From contig NZ_CP075190.1 of NCBI RefSeq assembly GCF_020510585.1, positions 1,920,001-1,984,000 on the forward strand: a stretch of DNA of 64,000 nt, in the 5' to 3' direction. Shown here piece by piece: positions 35,607 through 45,133 of the stretch. A program made the translations under genes and the position numbers. Origin of the DNA: Ferribacterium limneticum (GTDB lineage: Bacteria > Pseudomonadota > Gammaproteobacteria > Burkholderiales > Rhodocyclaceae). The notes beneath the pieces are model-generated. The model was not told the DNA's origin. It searched no databases and saw only the letters and a program-made list of their open reading frames with translations. How positions within the stretch are numbered: the stretch's first letter is position 1; each line of letters starts with the position of its first letter.

Positions 35607-37322
35607 ATGACCATCACACTGTCCGAATCCGAGCCAATGTTTGCTACCTCGACTAATTCCTATTGTTTGGGGCGTCATCGGTTTTCTGACTACCAACTTC
35701 AGAAAATTGCCCAAGAGCAAGGCGGAATTGCTGCATGGGCAGCAGCATTCAGAGACTCTGGCACTGACGCTGCCTCCTCTGTCAAAGGTGATTTTGCGGT
35801 AGCGCTCTTTGAACCGCAGGGTAGGGCATATATTGCCGTCGACCGCTTTGCGATTCGTAGCATCTGTTATCAAATTAAAGATGGTCAACTACGCGTTGCG
35901 GAACGCGCTGACGATCTCGCAGACACAGGTGCTGACCTTGATCCACAGGCGCTTTACGATTACCTATATTTTCACATGATCCCTGCTCCGCGCACTGTTT
36001 TCAAGGGGATTTACCGCCTCCCGGCAGGCCACTTTGCTTTATACGAAAATGGCAAACTGACCGTCGCGCCTTGGTGGAAACCCCACTTCATCGAAGATCG
36101 GCGCGTGCCGGTCGGTGAACTGAAAACCGAGTTCCGACAACTCTTGCGTGATGCAGTGACCGATCAACTCCAAGGTGGGACGACAGGCTGCTTCCTAAGT
36201 GGAGGTACCGATAGCTCAACCGTGGCCGGCTTACTCCGAGAGGTCACAGGGCAACCCGCCAAGGCTTTCTCCATCGGTTTCGAAGCTGCCGGTTACGACG
36301 AGATGGAATATGCCCGCCTTGCGGCTCGTCATTTTGGCGTTGAACATCATGAGTACTACGTTACGCCGGATGACCTCGTTCGCAGTATTCCCGATGTCGC
36401 TGCATCCTACGACCAACCATTTGGAAATTCCTCTGTGGTACCAGCTTACTATTGCGCCAAGGCAGCCCGCGAAGCTGGCGTGACCCGGATTCTGGCAGGT
36501 GATGGTGGTGATGAGCTTTTCGGAGGCAACACACGTTACGCAAAGCAGCGGGTCTTTGGTGCCTACGATCACATCCCCGGTATTCTGCGTCGCGGTTTGC
36601 TAGAGCCGCTACTAATCGGTACATCGCTACCTGGCAAAATTCCAGGAATCAAAAAGGCCGTTAGTTATATAGAACAGGCTAGCGTTCGGATGCCGGACCG
36701 CATGCAGATGTATAACCTGCTGACTCGGCTTGGTCTTGCTGAGGTACTTACCCCTGAGTTCCTTGCGCAGGTTCAACCAGAAGATACCATCCGCCAGCAG
36801 AGGGAAACCTACAATTCTGGCGACGGACATGCACTCGTTAACCGCATGCTCTGGTATGACTGGAAGTACACCCTGGCTGATAACGATTTGCCCAAAGTGG
36901 TCGGGGCAACTACATTGGCCAATATTGACGTTGGTTTCCCGCTTCTGGACGACCGCCTGCTTGATTTCTCGCTGCGCCTTGATCCTGAACTCAAACTCAA
37001 GGGTTTGACCTTGCGCTGGTTCTTCAAGGAAGCACTGAAAGATTTTTTACCCCCAGAAATCATCACCAAGAAAAAGCACGGCTTTGGCCTGCCATTTGGA
37101 GTTTGGGTAGTAAAACACGCCGGTCTACGGCAATTGGCGCTCGATTCACTAAGCTTGTTGCGAAGTCAAGGCGTCATTCGGGCTGATTTCCTCGATCGCC
37201 TGATTAAAGAGTACCTGCCGCAACACCCTGGGTACTACGGCGAGATGGTGTGGATTTTAATGATGATGGGACAGTGGACTGCCACAAATGGGGGGGCTTC
37301 ATATCAGAGAAGTAAATCATGA
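35607..37322 (+). CDS. Asparagine synthetase-like protein lacking the glutaminase cysteine
   Basis: The protein has 571 residues. The C-terminal half is an asparagine-synthase PP-loop domain with SGGTDSS at 198-204 and GDGGDELFGGNTRYA, and should bind ATP and adenylate a carboxylate. The N-terminal part resembles a class II glutaminase domain but lacks the essential Cys2 (it begins MTITLSES). It is shortened, with the PP-loop about 70 residues earlier than in the intact homologue at 58030-59937. It cannot use glutamine by itself and may use ammonia or an amine, or form an amide or ester on a sugar acid. It overlaps the next GT2 gene by 4 bases. Confidence 0.83.
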   Translation: MTITLSESEPMFATSTNSYCLGRHRFSDYQLQKIAQEQGGIAAWAAAFRDSGTDAASSVKGDFAVALFEPQGRAYIAVDRFAIRSICYQIKDGQLRVAERADDLADTGADLDPQALYDYLYFHMIPAPRTVFKGIYRLPAGHFALYENGKLTVAPWWKPHFIEDRRVPVGELKTEFRQLLRDAVTDQLQGGTTGCFLSGGTDSSTVAGLLREVTGQPAKAFSIGFEAAGYDEMEYARLAARHFGVEHHEYYVTPDDLVRSIPDVAASYDQPFGNSSVVPAYYCAKAAREAGVTRILAGDGGDELFGGNTRYAKQRVFGAYDHIPGILRRGLLEPLLIGTSLPGKIPGIKKAVSYIEQASVRMPDRMQMYNLLTRLGLAEVLTPEFLAQVQPEDTIRQQRETYNSGDGHALVNRMLWYDWKYTLADNDLPKVVGATTLANIDVGFPLLDDRLLDFSLRLDPELKLKGLTLRWFFKEALKDFLPPEIITKKKHGFGLPFGVWVVKHAGLRQLALDSLSLLRSQGVIRADFLDRLIKEYLPQHPGYYGEMVWILMMMGQWTATNGGASYQRSKS

Positions 37323-38281
37323 TTGCGGTCGTCATTCCTTATTTCCAGCGGGAACCGGGAATTTTACGTAAGGCACTGGAGTCTGTATTTGCTTCGGAAG
37401 GCGCAGGCGATGTATGCGTGATTTTGGTGGACGACGAGTCACCTGTCCCTGCCACGGAAGAGTTGGCCAAGATCGGCGATACCCGCTTTTCTGTGAAACT
37501 TATCCAGCAACGCAATGCTGGGCCGGGGGGGGCAAGGAACACAGGGCTGGACAATTTGCCGGATGAAGTCGACTACATTGCCTTCCTGGACTCTGATGAT
37601 ACTTGGGGGCCGCAGCATCTCCGGAGCGCAATATTTGCTTTGGAGGCCGGTTTTGATGTCTATTTTTGTGATCATGTACAACTGGGGGCGGAGGACAGCG
37701 CCTTTCGGCGGGCTGGACGTATTGACCCGACAAAACACCGCATGATTGGAGGACACCCCGAGATACACGCGTACGAGGGGGACATGTTCGACCAGATCAT
37801 TACCGGCAACATCATCGGCACCTCAACAGTGGTTTTTGATCGTCGAAAATTCGACGGATTGCGATTTCGTACGGACCTAACATCTGCCGGAGAGGATTAC
37901 TTGTTCTGGTTGGATCTTGCACACCGTGGGGCCCGCTTCGCATTCGGTGCCATGCCATCTGTATTCTACGGCAAGGGAGTCAACGTATATGCCGGCGCAG
38001 GATGGGGCACCGATGGACATGCACGTAGAATTGTCCACGAACTGACGTATCGCAAAGCGTTGTTGTCACTTTACAAACTCAATGGGGCGCAAGCTGAGCT
38101 AGTTGAAGGCGCGATTGGTCGTTTGGAAGAAGCGTTTGTGGCCGATAGCCTGCATCGAGTTGCGCACCGAAAAGTTATAGATTGGAAACTTGTTTTTGCG
38201 ATGCTTGAGATGGAGCCGCGAATTCTACTCAGGTTTGTCGGGGCAATTTCGGGCAAAGTTCTCAGTTCGATTCGGCGCTGA
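37319..38281 (+). CDS. Glycosyltransferase family 2 protein
   Basis: The protein has 320 residues with a GT-A fold. It has an N-terminal VVIPYFQREPGILRKALESV, VILVDDESP, the GPGGARNTGLD loop, and the DXD-type metal site FLDSDDTW near 90. A short C-terminal part follows. It transfers a sugar in repeat-unit assembly. It starts inside the stop of the asparagine-synthetase-like gene (ATGA). A gap of 170 bases without a clear gene follows. Confidence 0.88.
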   Translation: MIAVVIPYFQREPGILRKALESVFASEGAGDVCVILVDDESPVPATEELAKIGDTRFSVKLIQQRNAGPGGARNTGLDNLPDEVDYIAFLDSDDTWGPQHLRSAIFALEAGFDVYFCDHVQLGAEDSAFRRAGRIDPTKHRMIGGHPEIHAYEGDMFDQIITGNIIGTSTVVFDRRKFDGLRFRTDLTSAGEDYLFWLDLAHRGARFAFGAMPSVFYGKGVNVYAGAGWGTDGHARRIVHELTYRKALLSLYKLNGAQAELVEGAIGRLEEAFVADSLHRVAHRKVIDWKLVFAMLEMEPRILLRFVGAISGKVLSSIRR

Positions 38282-38451
38282 TCGAAGGCTAAAGATCGCA
38301 ATGTTATTTGGGGCCAAAAGAATTCAGCTTCTTCAGGACTGGACGAGATTGGCACGCTCGGAAAAATTTATTATTTGCTGATTGCTTCAAGCCACGGACC
38401 ACTTATTCGGATCATATGGCATGCAAATGGTTATGACTGGAACGGAAATTT

Positions 38452-39477
38452 ATGTTTACTTGCAGAGTTTGTGGTGGGTCAAGCGAACCGAAGGCGTTTA
38501 CCCTATATGAATTGATGTTCGGGACTCGCGAGCAGTTCGAATACCTTGAGTGCAATCTATGCGGTTGCCTTCAGATCACCAAAATTCCGGATAATTTGGG
38601 CAGTTACTACGCTGGCGGATATTACTCACTATCACCTGCTACCATTCCATCACCGAAAACGATACGGAACTCCTTAGCCAAGAGACAGCTTCAGGCTAGT
38701 TTAGGCTACAACGAGTTCATTGGCCTTCTTGCGAACACCTTTAAGGGCGAGCCGGAGATAGCGTCCTGGTTCCGTTACTCCGGGTGCGGCTTTGATTCTC
38801 GAATTTTAGATGTCGGTTGTGGAAACGGTAGGCTTCTGCTTCGCTTGCGGAACATGGGGTTTAGTTATCTGGAAGGAGTCGATCCCTACGTGGCAAGCGA
38901 TATTGATTACGCAAATGGCGTATCAGTACGGAAGGGTGAAATCGATTCAGTGGCGGGTGGCTATGATTTGGTCATGATGCATCACTCACTGGAACATGTA
39001 CCAGATCCTGTTTCAACGCTTACGGCAATTGCAAAAATCACGAACCCTCAAGGCTGCGTACTAATCAGGGTTCCAGTTGTAGATTGCGAGGCTTGGGACA
39101 TTTATCAAGAAAACTGGGTGCAACTCGATGCTCCGAGGCATTTGCATCTATTTTCTCGCAAGTCCATTGAAGCGCTGGCTAAGCGCTGCGGGTTTGTCGT
39201 AGAAAATGTGATCTATGATTCTCATGCGATGCAGTTCTGGGCAAGCGAGCAATACCGAAAGGGAATTAGCTTGCGAGATCCAAGATCAGTCATGACTGAC
39301 GCTAAGTCATCAATTTTTTCTAAAGCGGAGATTCGCACATTTGGAAAAAGAGCTACGTTACTAAATAAATCCAATCGTGGGGATCAAGCTTGTTTTTTTC
39401 TGCGTCCAGTAGCTTCAAATATGCTGAACTCCAAGTGCAGTCCTGCTCTTGCAGAAATCCAACATGCAGTTAAATGA
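38452..39477 (+). CDS. Class I methyltransferase with N-terminal zinc ribbon
   Basis: The protein has 341 residues. Two cysteine pairs (CRVCGG at 4-9 and CNLCGC near 34-39) form a probable zinc ribbon, followed by a Methyltransf_23-type SAM domain. That domain has ILDVGCGNGRLLLRL (about 120-134) and HHSLEHVPDPVSTL. This architecture is typical of sugar C- or O-methyltransferases in antibiotic and polysaccharide clusters. The substrate is unknown. The previous gene ends 170 bases upstream, and 82 bases separate it from the flippase gene. Confidence 0.85.
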   Translation: MFTCRVCGGSSEPKAFTLYELMFGTREQFEYLECNLCGCLQITKIPDNLGSYYAGGYYSLSPATIPSPKTIRNSLAKRQLQASLGYNEFIGLLANTFKGEPEIASWFRYSGCGFDSRILDVGCGNGRLLLRLRNMGFSYLEGVDPYVASDIDYANGVSVRKGEIDSVAGGYDLVMMHHSLEHVPDPVSTLTAIAKITNPQGCVLIRVPVVDCEAWDIYQENWVQLDAPRHLHLFSRKSIEALAKRCGFVVENVIYDSHAMQFWASEQYRKGISLRDPRSVMTDAKSSIFSKAEIRTFGKRATLLNKSNRGDQACFFLRPVASNMLNSKCSPALAEIQHAVK

Positions 39478-39559
39478 TGCGTGTGCTCCGAGCAAGGGAT
39501 GTTTATCGCTCCAAGGGCAGCGACCAACTAGCGTCAGACGGTTTTACAGTTAGCAAGCA

Positions 39560-41056
39560 GTGAATACCGATCAAAATATTAAAGCCCGCTTTATACGAGG
39601 AGCGGGGTTGATGCTCACCTCTAAGTTGGCCGAACGTGGGCTTGGCCTGATCAGTACGCTGATCCTCGCCAGACTGTTGCTACCTGCCGATTTTGGATTG
39701 GTGGCGATGGCGGCACCCATTGTTGCACTCGTTGAACTCCTTGGAGCTTTAGGCATGGATTCTGCGTTGATCCAGCGCCCCGACCTGAAGCGTAGTCATT
39801 TGGATACAGCATTTACAATAGGGTTGATCGTTGCCACAGCTATAGCGCTATGCCTTTGGCTAATAGCCCCCTTTGCGGCAGAGTACTTTAGGGAACCGCG
39901 CCTTGAGGCGATCATTTCGTGGCTAGCGCTTGGAAATCTGGTTCAAGGCTTTGGCAATCCAGGTTTTGTGTTGTTTCGTAAGGAAATCAACATGGCGCCC
40001 GAGGTGATTTTATTAGTTGCCAAAAAACTTACCTCCTTGGTTGTTGCCACTGGTGCTGCAATTTTGATTGGCAATTATTGGGCGCTTGTCTGGGGGATGC
40101 TATTGAGCCGAATGGTGGGCGTTGGCCTGAGTTATGCCATGACACCATTCCGGCCCCGTCTCTCGCTTTCCGAAAGACGGGAAGTCTTGGGGTTTTCGAC
40201 GTGGATGCTTGTCGTCCAGCTACTCTATTATCTGCAACTTAGAGCCAACGACTTGATCATTGGGCGGCTGCTCGGAGCCTCTCAACTCGCATATTTCATC
40301 ATTTCTATCGATTTGGCTGCCAGCGCTCCTGGCGAGGCCATGGTGGCCATATCACGAGCCGCATTTCCTACATTTGCAAAACTTAGCGGTGATATGCAAC
40401 GACTACGCATGGGACTGCGAAATATTCTTTCCGGGGTCGCCATCCTTGCCTTGCCGGCAGGATTTGGTATAGCGGCAGTCGCAGAGCTCCTCGTCCAGGT
40501 GCTGCTCGGCGAACGCTGGATGCCTGCAGCTGATATCGTGGAATCACTCGCCATATCCTGTGCCGTACTTGGCATCATGAGCCAAGTGTCATACGTATAT
40601 ATGGCACTTGGCAAACCACGTGTAGCGGCGGCGGTATCTGCACTTTCCGTAGTCGCCTTGGTCGGAACATCGATTGTGGCTATTCCGACCATGGGCCTGA
40701 AGGGTGTCAACATTGCCTATCCTGCGATGGCGGCTACCGTCACATTTGGTCATTTTGTGATGCTTCGCCAAATGCTGCCAGAGTTTCGAGCAAGTGACTG
40801 GGTTGCCGTATTCTGGAGGCCGCTTGCCTCAGCCGGTTTGATGCTGACAGTTTTGAAATTCGTCGCGCACTGGATAGGGCCTGTGCAGGGAAGCGCCGCC
40901 GGCATTCTTCCTTTGATCTCGCTTATCGCCATGGGGGTAGTTATCTATTTCTGCGGACTAATCTCACTCTGGCGTCTTTCAGGTTCACCCGATGGCCCTG
41001 AAGCCATGGCTTGGACAAAGTTGCAAAGCGTGCTCGGAAATCGCTTCGCAAAATGA
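39560..41056 (+). CDS. Wzx-type lipopolysaccharide/exopolysaccharide flippase
   Basis: The protein has 498 residues with about 12-14 membrane helices over its whole length, of the polysaccharide-synthesis MOP family (PF13440-like, WzxC type). The N-terminus GAGLMLTSKLAERGLGLISTLILARLLLPADFGLVAMAAPIVAL is characteristic. It flips undecaprenyl-linked repeat units across the inner membrane. The start is GTG with a weak ribosome binding site. Its presence alongside a sugar phosphotransferase and polymerase-like genes supports a Wzx/Wzy-type pathway. Confidence 0.9.
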   Translation: MNTDQNIKARFIRGAGLMLTSKLAERGLGLISTLILARLLLPADFGLVAMAAPIVALVELLGALGMDSALIQRPDLKRSHLDTAFTIGLIVATAIALCLWLIAPFAAEYFREPRLEAIISWLALGNLVQGFGNPGFVLFRKEINMAPEVILLVAKKLTSLVVATGAAILIGNYWALVWGMLLSRMVGVGLSYAMTPFRPRLSLSERREVLGFSTWMLVVQLLYYLQLRANDLIIGRLLGASQLAYFIISIDLAASAPGEAMVAISRAAFPTFAKLSGDMQRLRMGLRNILSGVAILALPAGFGIAAVAELLVQVLLGERWMPAADIVESLAISCAVLGIMSQVSYVYMALGKPRVAAAVSALSVVALVGTSIVAIPTMGLKGVNIAYPAMAATVTFGHFVMLRQMLPEFRASDWVAVFWRPLASAGLMLTVLKFVAHWIGPVQGSAAGILPLISLIAMGVVIYFCGLISLWRLSGSPDGPEAMAWTKLQSVLGNRFAK

Positions 41057-41086
41057 TTCACCTTTTAGTCATTGGAGAGGCAGACC

Positions 41087-42160
41087 TTGATTAAAGTGGC
41101 AGCGCTTACCACCGGTCGCAACGATCCATCGGCTCGCTTTCGGATACGTCAACATATTTCCCCGTTAAAAAATGCCGGTATTGAGGTGCAAGAATACATA
41201 CCTGTCATCGACAAACATGCGGGTCTACCTTCAGTCATCGGAGACCGGACGCCAAGTTTTATGTTACCGACTGTTCAGACTACCTGGCGCTGGGGAAAGC
41301 TTGTGGCGCGTGTTCCTGGATTGATTGGCAGTTCTTCGGCTGACTATGTATGGCTCAATCGCGAGTTGTTACCGGGGCGGTATTCGTTTGAACGTTTTCT
41401 GCGAAAGCCATTTGTTCTCGATATTGATGATGCAGTTTGGAGAGGGCGTCCGGACGGAACCAAGACAATGAAGCGGCTCGGTCTGGATGCCGACGCGATT
41501 TTCGCAGGCAACCAATACATTGCAGACTGGTTTTCGCCCTTTTCACGAAACATTCACATCGTACCTACCGCGATCGATACTGATCGGTTCAGGCCGGCGG
41601 ACCAAGCATTGAATTCTCAGCGGCCATTTATTATTGGATGGACCGGTACCAGTGGAAATTTTGGGTATCTCTACGATATCGAAGATTCACTTAGAGAATT
41701 CATGAAGCTGTTTGATGCTCGCTTGTTGATTATCGCAGAGTCTCCACCAAGCTTTAGTCGTCTTGATCCCAGCAAGGTTGACTTCAAGCGTTGGAGTCCC
41801 GAAATTGAGGCTTCGGCACTTCAGATGATGGATGTTGGCCTCATGCCATTACCAGATACCGAATGGACGCGAGGAAAATGCAGTTTCAAAATGTTGCAGT
41901 ACCTAAGTACCGGCTTGCCTGTGGTCGTCTCGCCCGTTGGCATGAACGCCGAAGTACTTGATCAGGGAAAAATTGGCTTCGGCGCAACTTCCAAAAGCGA
42001 CTGGTTTGAAGCTTTGGCATGGCTCCATCGAAATAGAGGGGATGCTCAGACGATGGGGGCGGTTGGCAGGAGTTTAATCTTGAAGCGGTATAGCACGACA
42101 GTAGTTTGCGGCCTTATCGCGAATGCCTTTAAGGGACTCGCTAATTCGCCTACTAATTGA
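41087..42160 (+). CDS. Glycosyltransferase, GT4-like
   Basis: The protein has 357 residues. The TTG at 41087 is chosen because GGAGAGG ends 6 bases upstream; a TTG five codons earlier would overlap that site. It is GT-B-like, with AALTTGRNDPSARFRIRQHISPLKNAGIEV at the N-terminus, IGWTGTSGNFGYL in the middle and CSFKMLQYLSTGLPVVVSPVGMNAEVL in the donor-binding region. It is the last gene of the + strand block and converges with the GT2 gene at 42227; the 66 bases between show no strong terminator. Confidence 0.83.
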   Translation: MIKVAALTTGRNDPSARFRIRQHISPLKNAGIEVQEYIPVIDKHAGLPSVIGDRTPSFMLPTVQTTWRWGKLVARVPGLIGSSSADYVWLNRELLPGRYSFERFLRKPFVLDIDDAVWRGRPDGTKTMKRLGLDADAIFAGNQYIADWFSPFSRNIHIVPTAIDTDRFRPADQALNSQRPFIIGWTGTSGNFGYLYDIEDSLREFMKLFDARLLIIAESPPSFSRLDPSKVDFKRWSPEIEASALQMMDVGLMPLPDTEWTRGKCSFKMLQYLSTGLPVVVSPVGMNAEVLDQGKIGFGATSKSDWFEALAWLHRNRGDAQTMGAVGRSLILKRYSTTVVCGLIANAFKGLANSPTN

Positions 42161-42226
42161 TGTCGACGTTGGCGTGGGAAAAGGAGAAAATTTCCGGAAT
42201 ATTGCTGGCAGTTTGCAAACGGATGG

Positions 42227-43135
42227 CTACTTAATACCTGCGATACAACGAATGAAGTAAGTTTTTATATAACTTAGATTCGTTGGGTCAAGTTTAATGG
42301 CTTCGCGAATAAATGGTTTCGCAGCAAGCAAGTCTTGATTATGTTCGATATGTTGATAGCCCCTACCAAATAACTCTGCCGCCAGACGCTTACGAATCCC
42401 TGAAAGTTCTCGCCACTGGGTTTGACTCATACGCTCCTGCTGAATAGCCAATACTTCCTGATTCAACAGAAGTCTGTTGTCGGATCCCGAGATCGTATTT
42501 GGAGAATCGAATAGCACACCAAGTGGTTCTGGTAGATGCATCAAAGGATAGTTGGCTGCAAATCGCAACCACATGTCGTAGTCAGCCCCAATACGGTAAC
42601 GCGTATCGAAAAATCCAAGTTCATTGTGCAACGACTTTCGCCACATCGGTTGTGAACCTGTAATGCAGCGCAACATCAAGTCTTCCGGCGTGTAGTCAGG
42701 CCAATGCCGCCGTTTCGCTCCTCGGCATTCACACTGCTCGAAAGTTTCGTTTTCGGTGTGGCTAATTAACTGATCTGCATAAACCAAGGCTACTTCGGGG
42801 TGGCGTTCCAGAGTTGCGACCATCACTTCCATGAAATCGACTCGGTGTCGGTCGTCAGTATTTGCGTTGGTGATGTACTTCCCTCGTGCAAGTGGGATAG
42901 CCCGGTTCCATGCAACGTAGAGAGGCTCGCGCTCTGTACGTATTAGCGTGATCTGCGGATATTGGCGGGCAAATTCCAAGCTGATGGCACTCTCGCCTTG
43001 CGGCGAACCACTGTCGATTACCAGTACCTCGATTTCGCTGAATAGTGTTTGCGCCACCAAATCTTCCAAACAGCCCTGCATAAAGCGCTCGGCGCTGTAG
43101 GTGGAAACAATGGCGGTCACAAGAGGTCGGTTCAT
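42227..43135 (-). CDS. Glycosyltransferase family 2 protein
   Basis: The protein has 302 residues of GT-A type. It has TAIVSTYSAERFMQGCLEDLVAQ at the start, EVLVIDSGSPQGES, and NANTDDRHRVDFM as the metal-binding region near 93-105, followed by MWRKSLHNELGFFD. It ends a long minus-strand series and faces the + strand glycosyltransferase. The C-terminal 60 residues are helical, with a weak TPR-like pattern. Substrates are unknown. Confidence 0.88.
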   Translation of the reverse strand: MNRPLVTAIVSTYSAERFMQGCLEDLVAQTLFSEIEVLVIDSGSPQGESAISLEFARQYPQITLIRTEREPLYVAWNRAIPLARGKYITNANTDDRHRVDFMEVMVATLERHPEVALVYADQLISHTENETFEQCECRGAKRRHWPDYTPEDLMLRCITGSQPMWRKSLHNELGFFDTRYRIGADYDMWLRFAANYPLMHLPEPLGVLFDSPNTISGSDNRLLLNQEVLAIQQERMSQTQWRELSGIRKRLAAELFGRGYQHIEHNQDLLAAKPFIREAIKLDPTNLSYIKTYFIRCIAGIK

Positions 43136-43228
43136 TATTTTCCAAGTGGTGGCAAATGATTAAAGGAAGGCAATGCCGTGAGTAATTCTTGATATCGTAA
43201 CGAGTTTCATAGGAGCAGAACGTTCAAA

Positions 43229-44179
43229 TTAATTACGCCACAGATGGGCAAGAGAGCGTAGTGCAAAGCGCCCGACCGTTCTGTCCCAAGGCGTGAAGCG
43301 AGGAAGTTGATGTATATCGGCATTGCGTAGGCCGACCCCAACTTGGGTACTCACAGCCGCGACAAAGCCAGCGCGTCGAACCATCTCCACATGTTGATTC
43401 CCATAATCGCGTCCGGGTGAGCCGTTTGGATAGGCGAACACTTCGATCTTGTGACCCAACAGAAATTCGAGGGTTGAACGGCCGCGAAGTATTTCATCTT
43501 CGGCATCCTGATCTGACAAGCTATTCAAAATGGGATGCGTTTCAGTGTGGGCGCCGATCTCCATGCCAGATTGGCTTAGCGCAATCAATTGTCCGCTAGT
43601 CATCATTAGGTCTGAATTGTCGCTTAATCCACATCTTCGGGCGATACTTCTAGCTACTTCGTGGCGGGTGTTATGTGGGCGATATTTTAATTCCGAAAGA
43701 ATATTCTCATAACACTGCATTCGCGACTCGACATTGTGCAATTGGTGGTGTCCGAGATGAATATCACTCAGATCGAGCTCGCCGTTGTTGATGTGGCGTA
43801 CGCCTTCAATTACATCGTCATTCCACATTCGTCCTCCATTTAGGAAGGATGTCGCTATGAAGAATGTGGCAGAAACGCCGTGCTTCAGCAATATCTCTCT
43901 CGCTTCCGTGAAGTTGTCAGCGTAACCATCGTCAAAGGTAATGACGGCTGCACACGAGGGCAAGGTTCCTGCAAGCAATTTCTTGGCCGCATCTGCCAGA
44001 GCAAGAACATTGTAGGCATTGCTGATAAAACCGACTAAAGCATCAAATTGCCTACGATCAGGTTCCCAAGGCAATAAGGGGTCCAACTCTGGAAGGACAC
44101 GATGGAAAATAAATATTGAGAGCTTACCCTGTGTCCCACTAGGGGAGGCCAAACCAAAAATCTTTCTAGTAAAGTGCAT
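43229..44179 (-). CDS. Polysaccharide deacetylase family protein
   Basis: The protein has 316 residues. The ATG at 44179 (MHFTRKIFGLASP) is preferred because an in-frame extension upstream would run into the preceding gene. NodB-type motifs are ITFDDGYADNF (D83, D84) and GAHTETHPIL (His-x3-His), so metal-binding residues are present. There is no clear signal peptide, suggesting a cytoplasmic or membrane-associated enzyme acting on lipid-linked sugars. It lies 17 bases after the putative glycosyltransferase at 44197. Confidence 0.86.
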   Translation of the reverse strand: MHFTRKIFGLASPSGTQGKLSIFIFHRVLPELDPLLPWEPDRRQFDALVGFISNAYNVLALADAAKKLLAGTLPSCAAVITFDDGYADNFTEAREILLKHGVSATFFIATSFLNGGRMWNDDVIEGVRHINNGELDLSDIHLGHHQLHNVESRMQCYENILSELKYRPHNTRHEVARSIARRCGLSDNSDLMMTSGQLIALSQSGMEIGAHTETHPILNSLSDQDAEDEILRGRSTLEFLLGHKIEVFAYPNGSPGRDYGNQHVEMVRRAGFVAAVSTQVGVGLRNADIHQLPRFTPWDRTVGRFALRSLAHLWRN

Positions 44180-44196
44180 GGTCAGCCCTTGGCAAT

Positions 44197-45090
44197 CTAT
44201 GCCGCGCGGAGTTCCATTGCAATCTTTCGCGCAAGTTGAGCATAGAAAGGAGTGGCGTACCGAACGTAGCCAATGAAATGAAAGAATGCCGAATCGGCGA
44301 TGCGGCGGTGAGGAGCGCAATATTTTGGATGAGGCAGGATTCTTGATCCGGGCATACTGGCCACGATTACATTCGAGGTAAATTGCTCAGTACCCCATTC
44401 CTGCCAGCGGTCAGGGAGAACGCGAGCCATTCGTTCGGAAAACAGGGCCATCGTTGCAAAACTGAATGAACCACGTGGATAGCCGGCAAATCCGGCACAG
44501 CCGCGGATGTATCGATATTCACTGTTGCCATCGATCCCGTCCAGGCGGGACTCGGCTACCAATTGAACATGGTCGTAATCGCTCAGTCTACCTCTAGCCC
44601 AAGCAGCAATTTCGCCACAGGTTTGAACGATTTGATTGTCTTCGGTACCTAGCGTGAAAGCTGTTTGTTCTTGCACAGATTTAACTACTTCGGGCATTGG
44701 TGCTATGGCCACCGTGTCAGAATCTAGTTGAATAACGTAGTGGTCGTGAACGTATTCTGCTACTGCACATAGCCGCTCCCAGCAGCCGCCCTGAGGAATT
44801 CCAGGTGTTCTGAAATCGGCCTGCTCACGAAATTCGATAGCTGGAACATGCTTGGCCATCAGCATACGATCCTGCACGGTGAGAGTTGGGTCTGCGACAA
44901 CTACGATTCGAGCAGGGTTCAAGTATCGGCAAAAAGACTTTATGGCCAGCAGATAGGGAAGGACATCCCGATGTTGGACCATAGACAATACCAGCAACTC
45001 TTGGCCTTCAAGGTGAACTGGATTTGTTCGAATAATCCCTTTGACCGCCATGCCAAATCGAAATTTGTTCCAAGATGTTGCAAAACTCAT
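44197..45090 (-). CDS. Putative GT-A-fold glycosyltransferase
   Basis: The protein has 297 residues and I cannot assign it to a named subfamily. IVVVADPTLTVQDRML followed by YVIQLDSDTVAIAPM gives a DxD-type nucleotide-sugar site. The C-terminal part has aromatic residues and a HPKYCAPHRRI segment. No membrane helix is evident. GGAG precedes the ATG. Between the TPR protein and the deacetylase it probably adds a sugar in the same pathway, but a non-glycosyltransferase role cannot be excluded. Confidence 0.6.
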   Translation of the reverse strand: MSFATSWNKFRFGMAVKGIIRTNPVHLEGQELLVLSMVQHRDVLPYLLAIKSFCRYLNPARIVVVADPTLTVQDRMLMAKHVPAIEFREQADFRTPGIPQGGCWERLCAVAEYVHDHYVIQLDSDTVAIAPMPEVVKSVQEQTAFTLGTEDNQIVQTCGEIAAWARGRLSDYDHVQLVAESRLDGIDGNSEYRYIRGCAGFAGYPRGSFSFATMALFSERMARVLPDRWQEWGTEQFTSNVIVASMPGSRILPHPKYCAPHRRIADSAFFHFIGYVRYATPFYAQLARKIAMELRAA

Positions 45091-45133
45091 ATTGCATCTC
45101 CTGCCCAGCTAGTGGTTCTGGTATTTAGTAAGG

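Noticed and set aside
44180..44320. Longer start for the deacetylase at 43229-44179
   Set aside because: It would overlap the upstream gene by more than 100 bases and encodes an atypical basic, Cys-rich segment; the ATG at 44179 fits the family.
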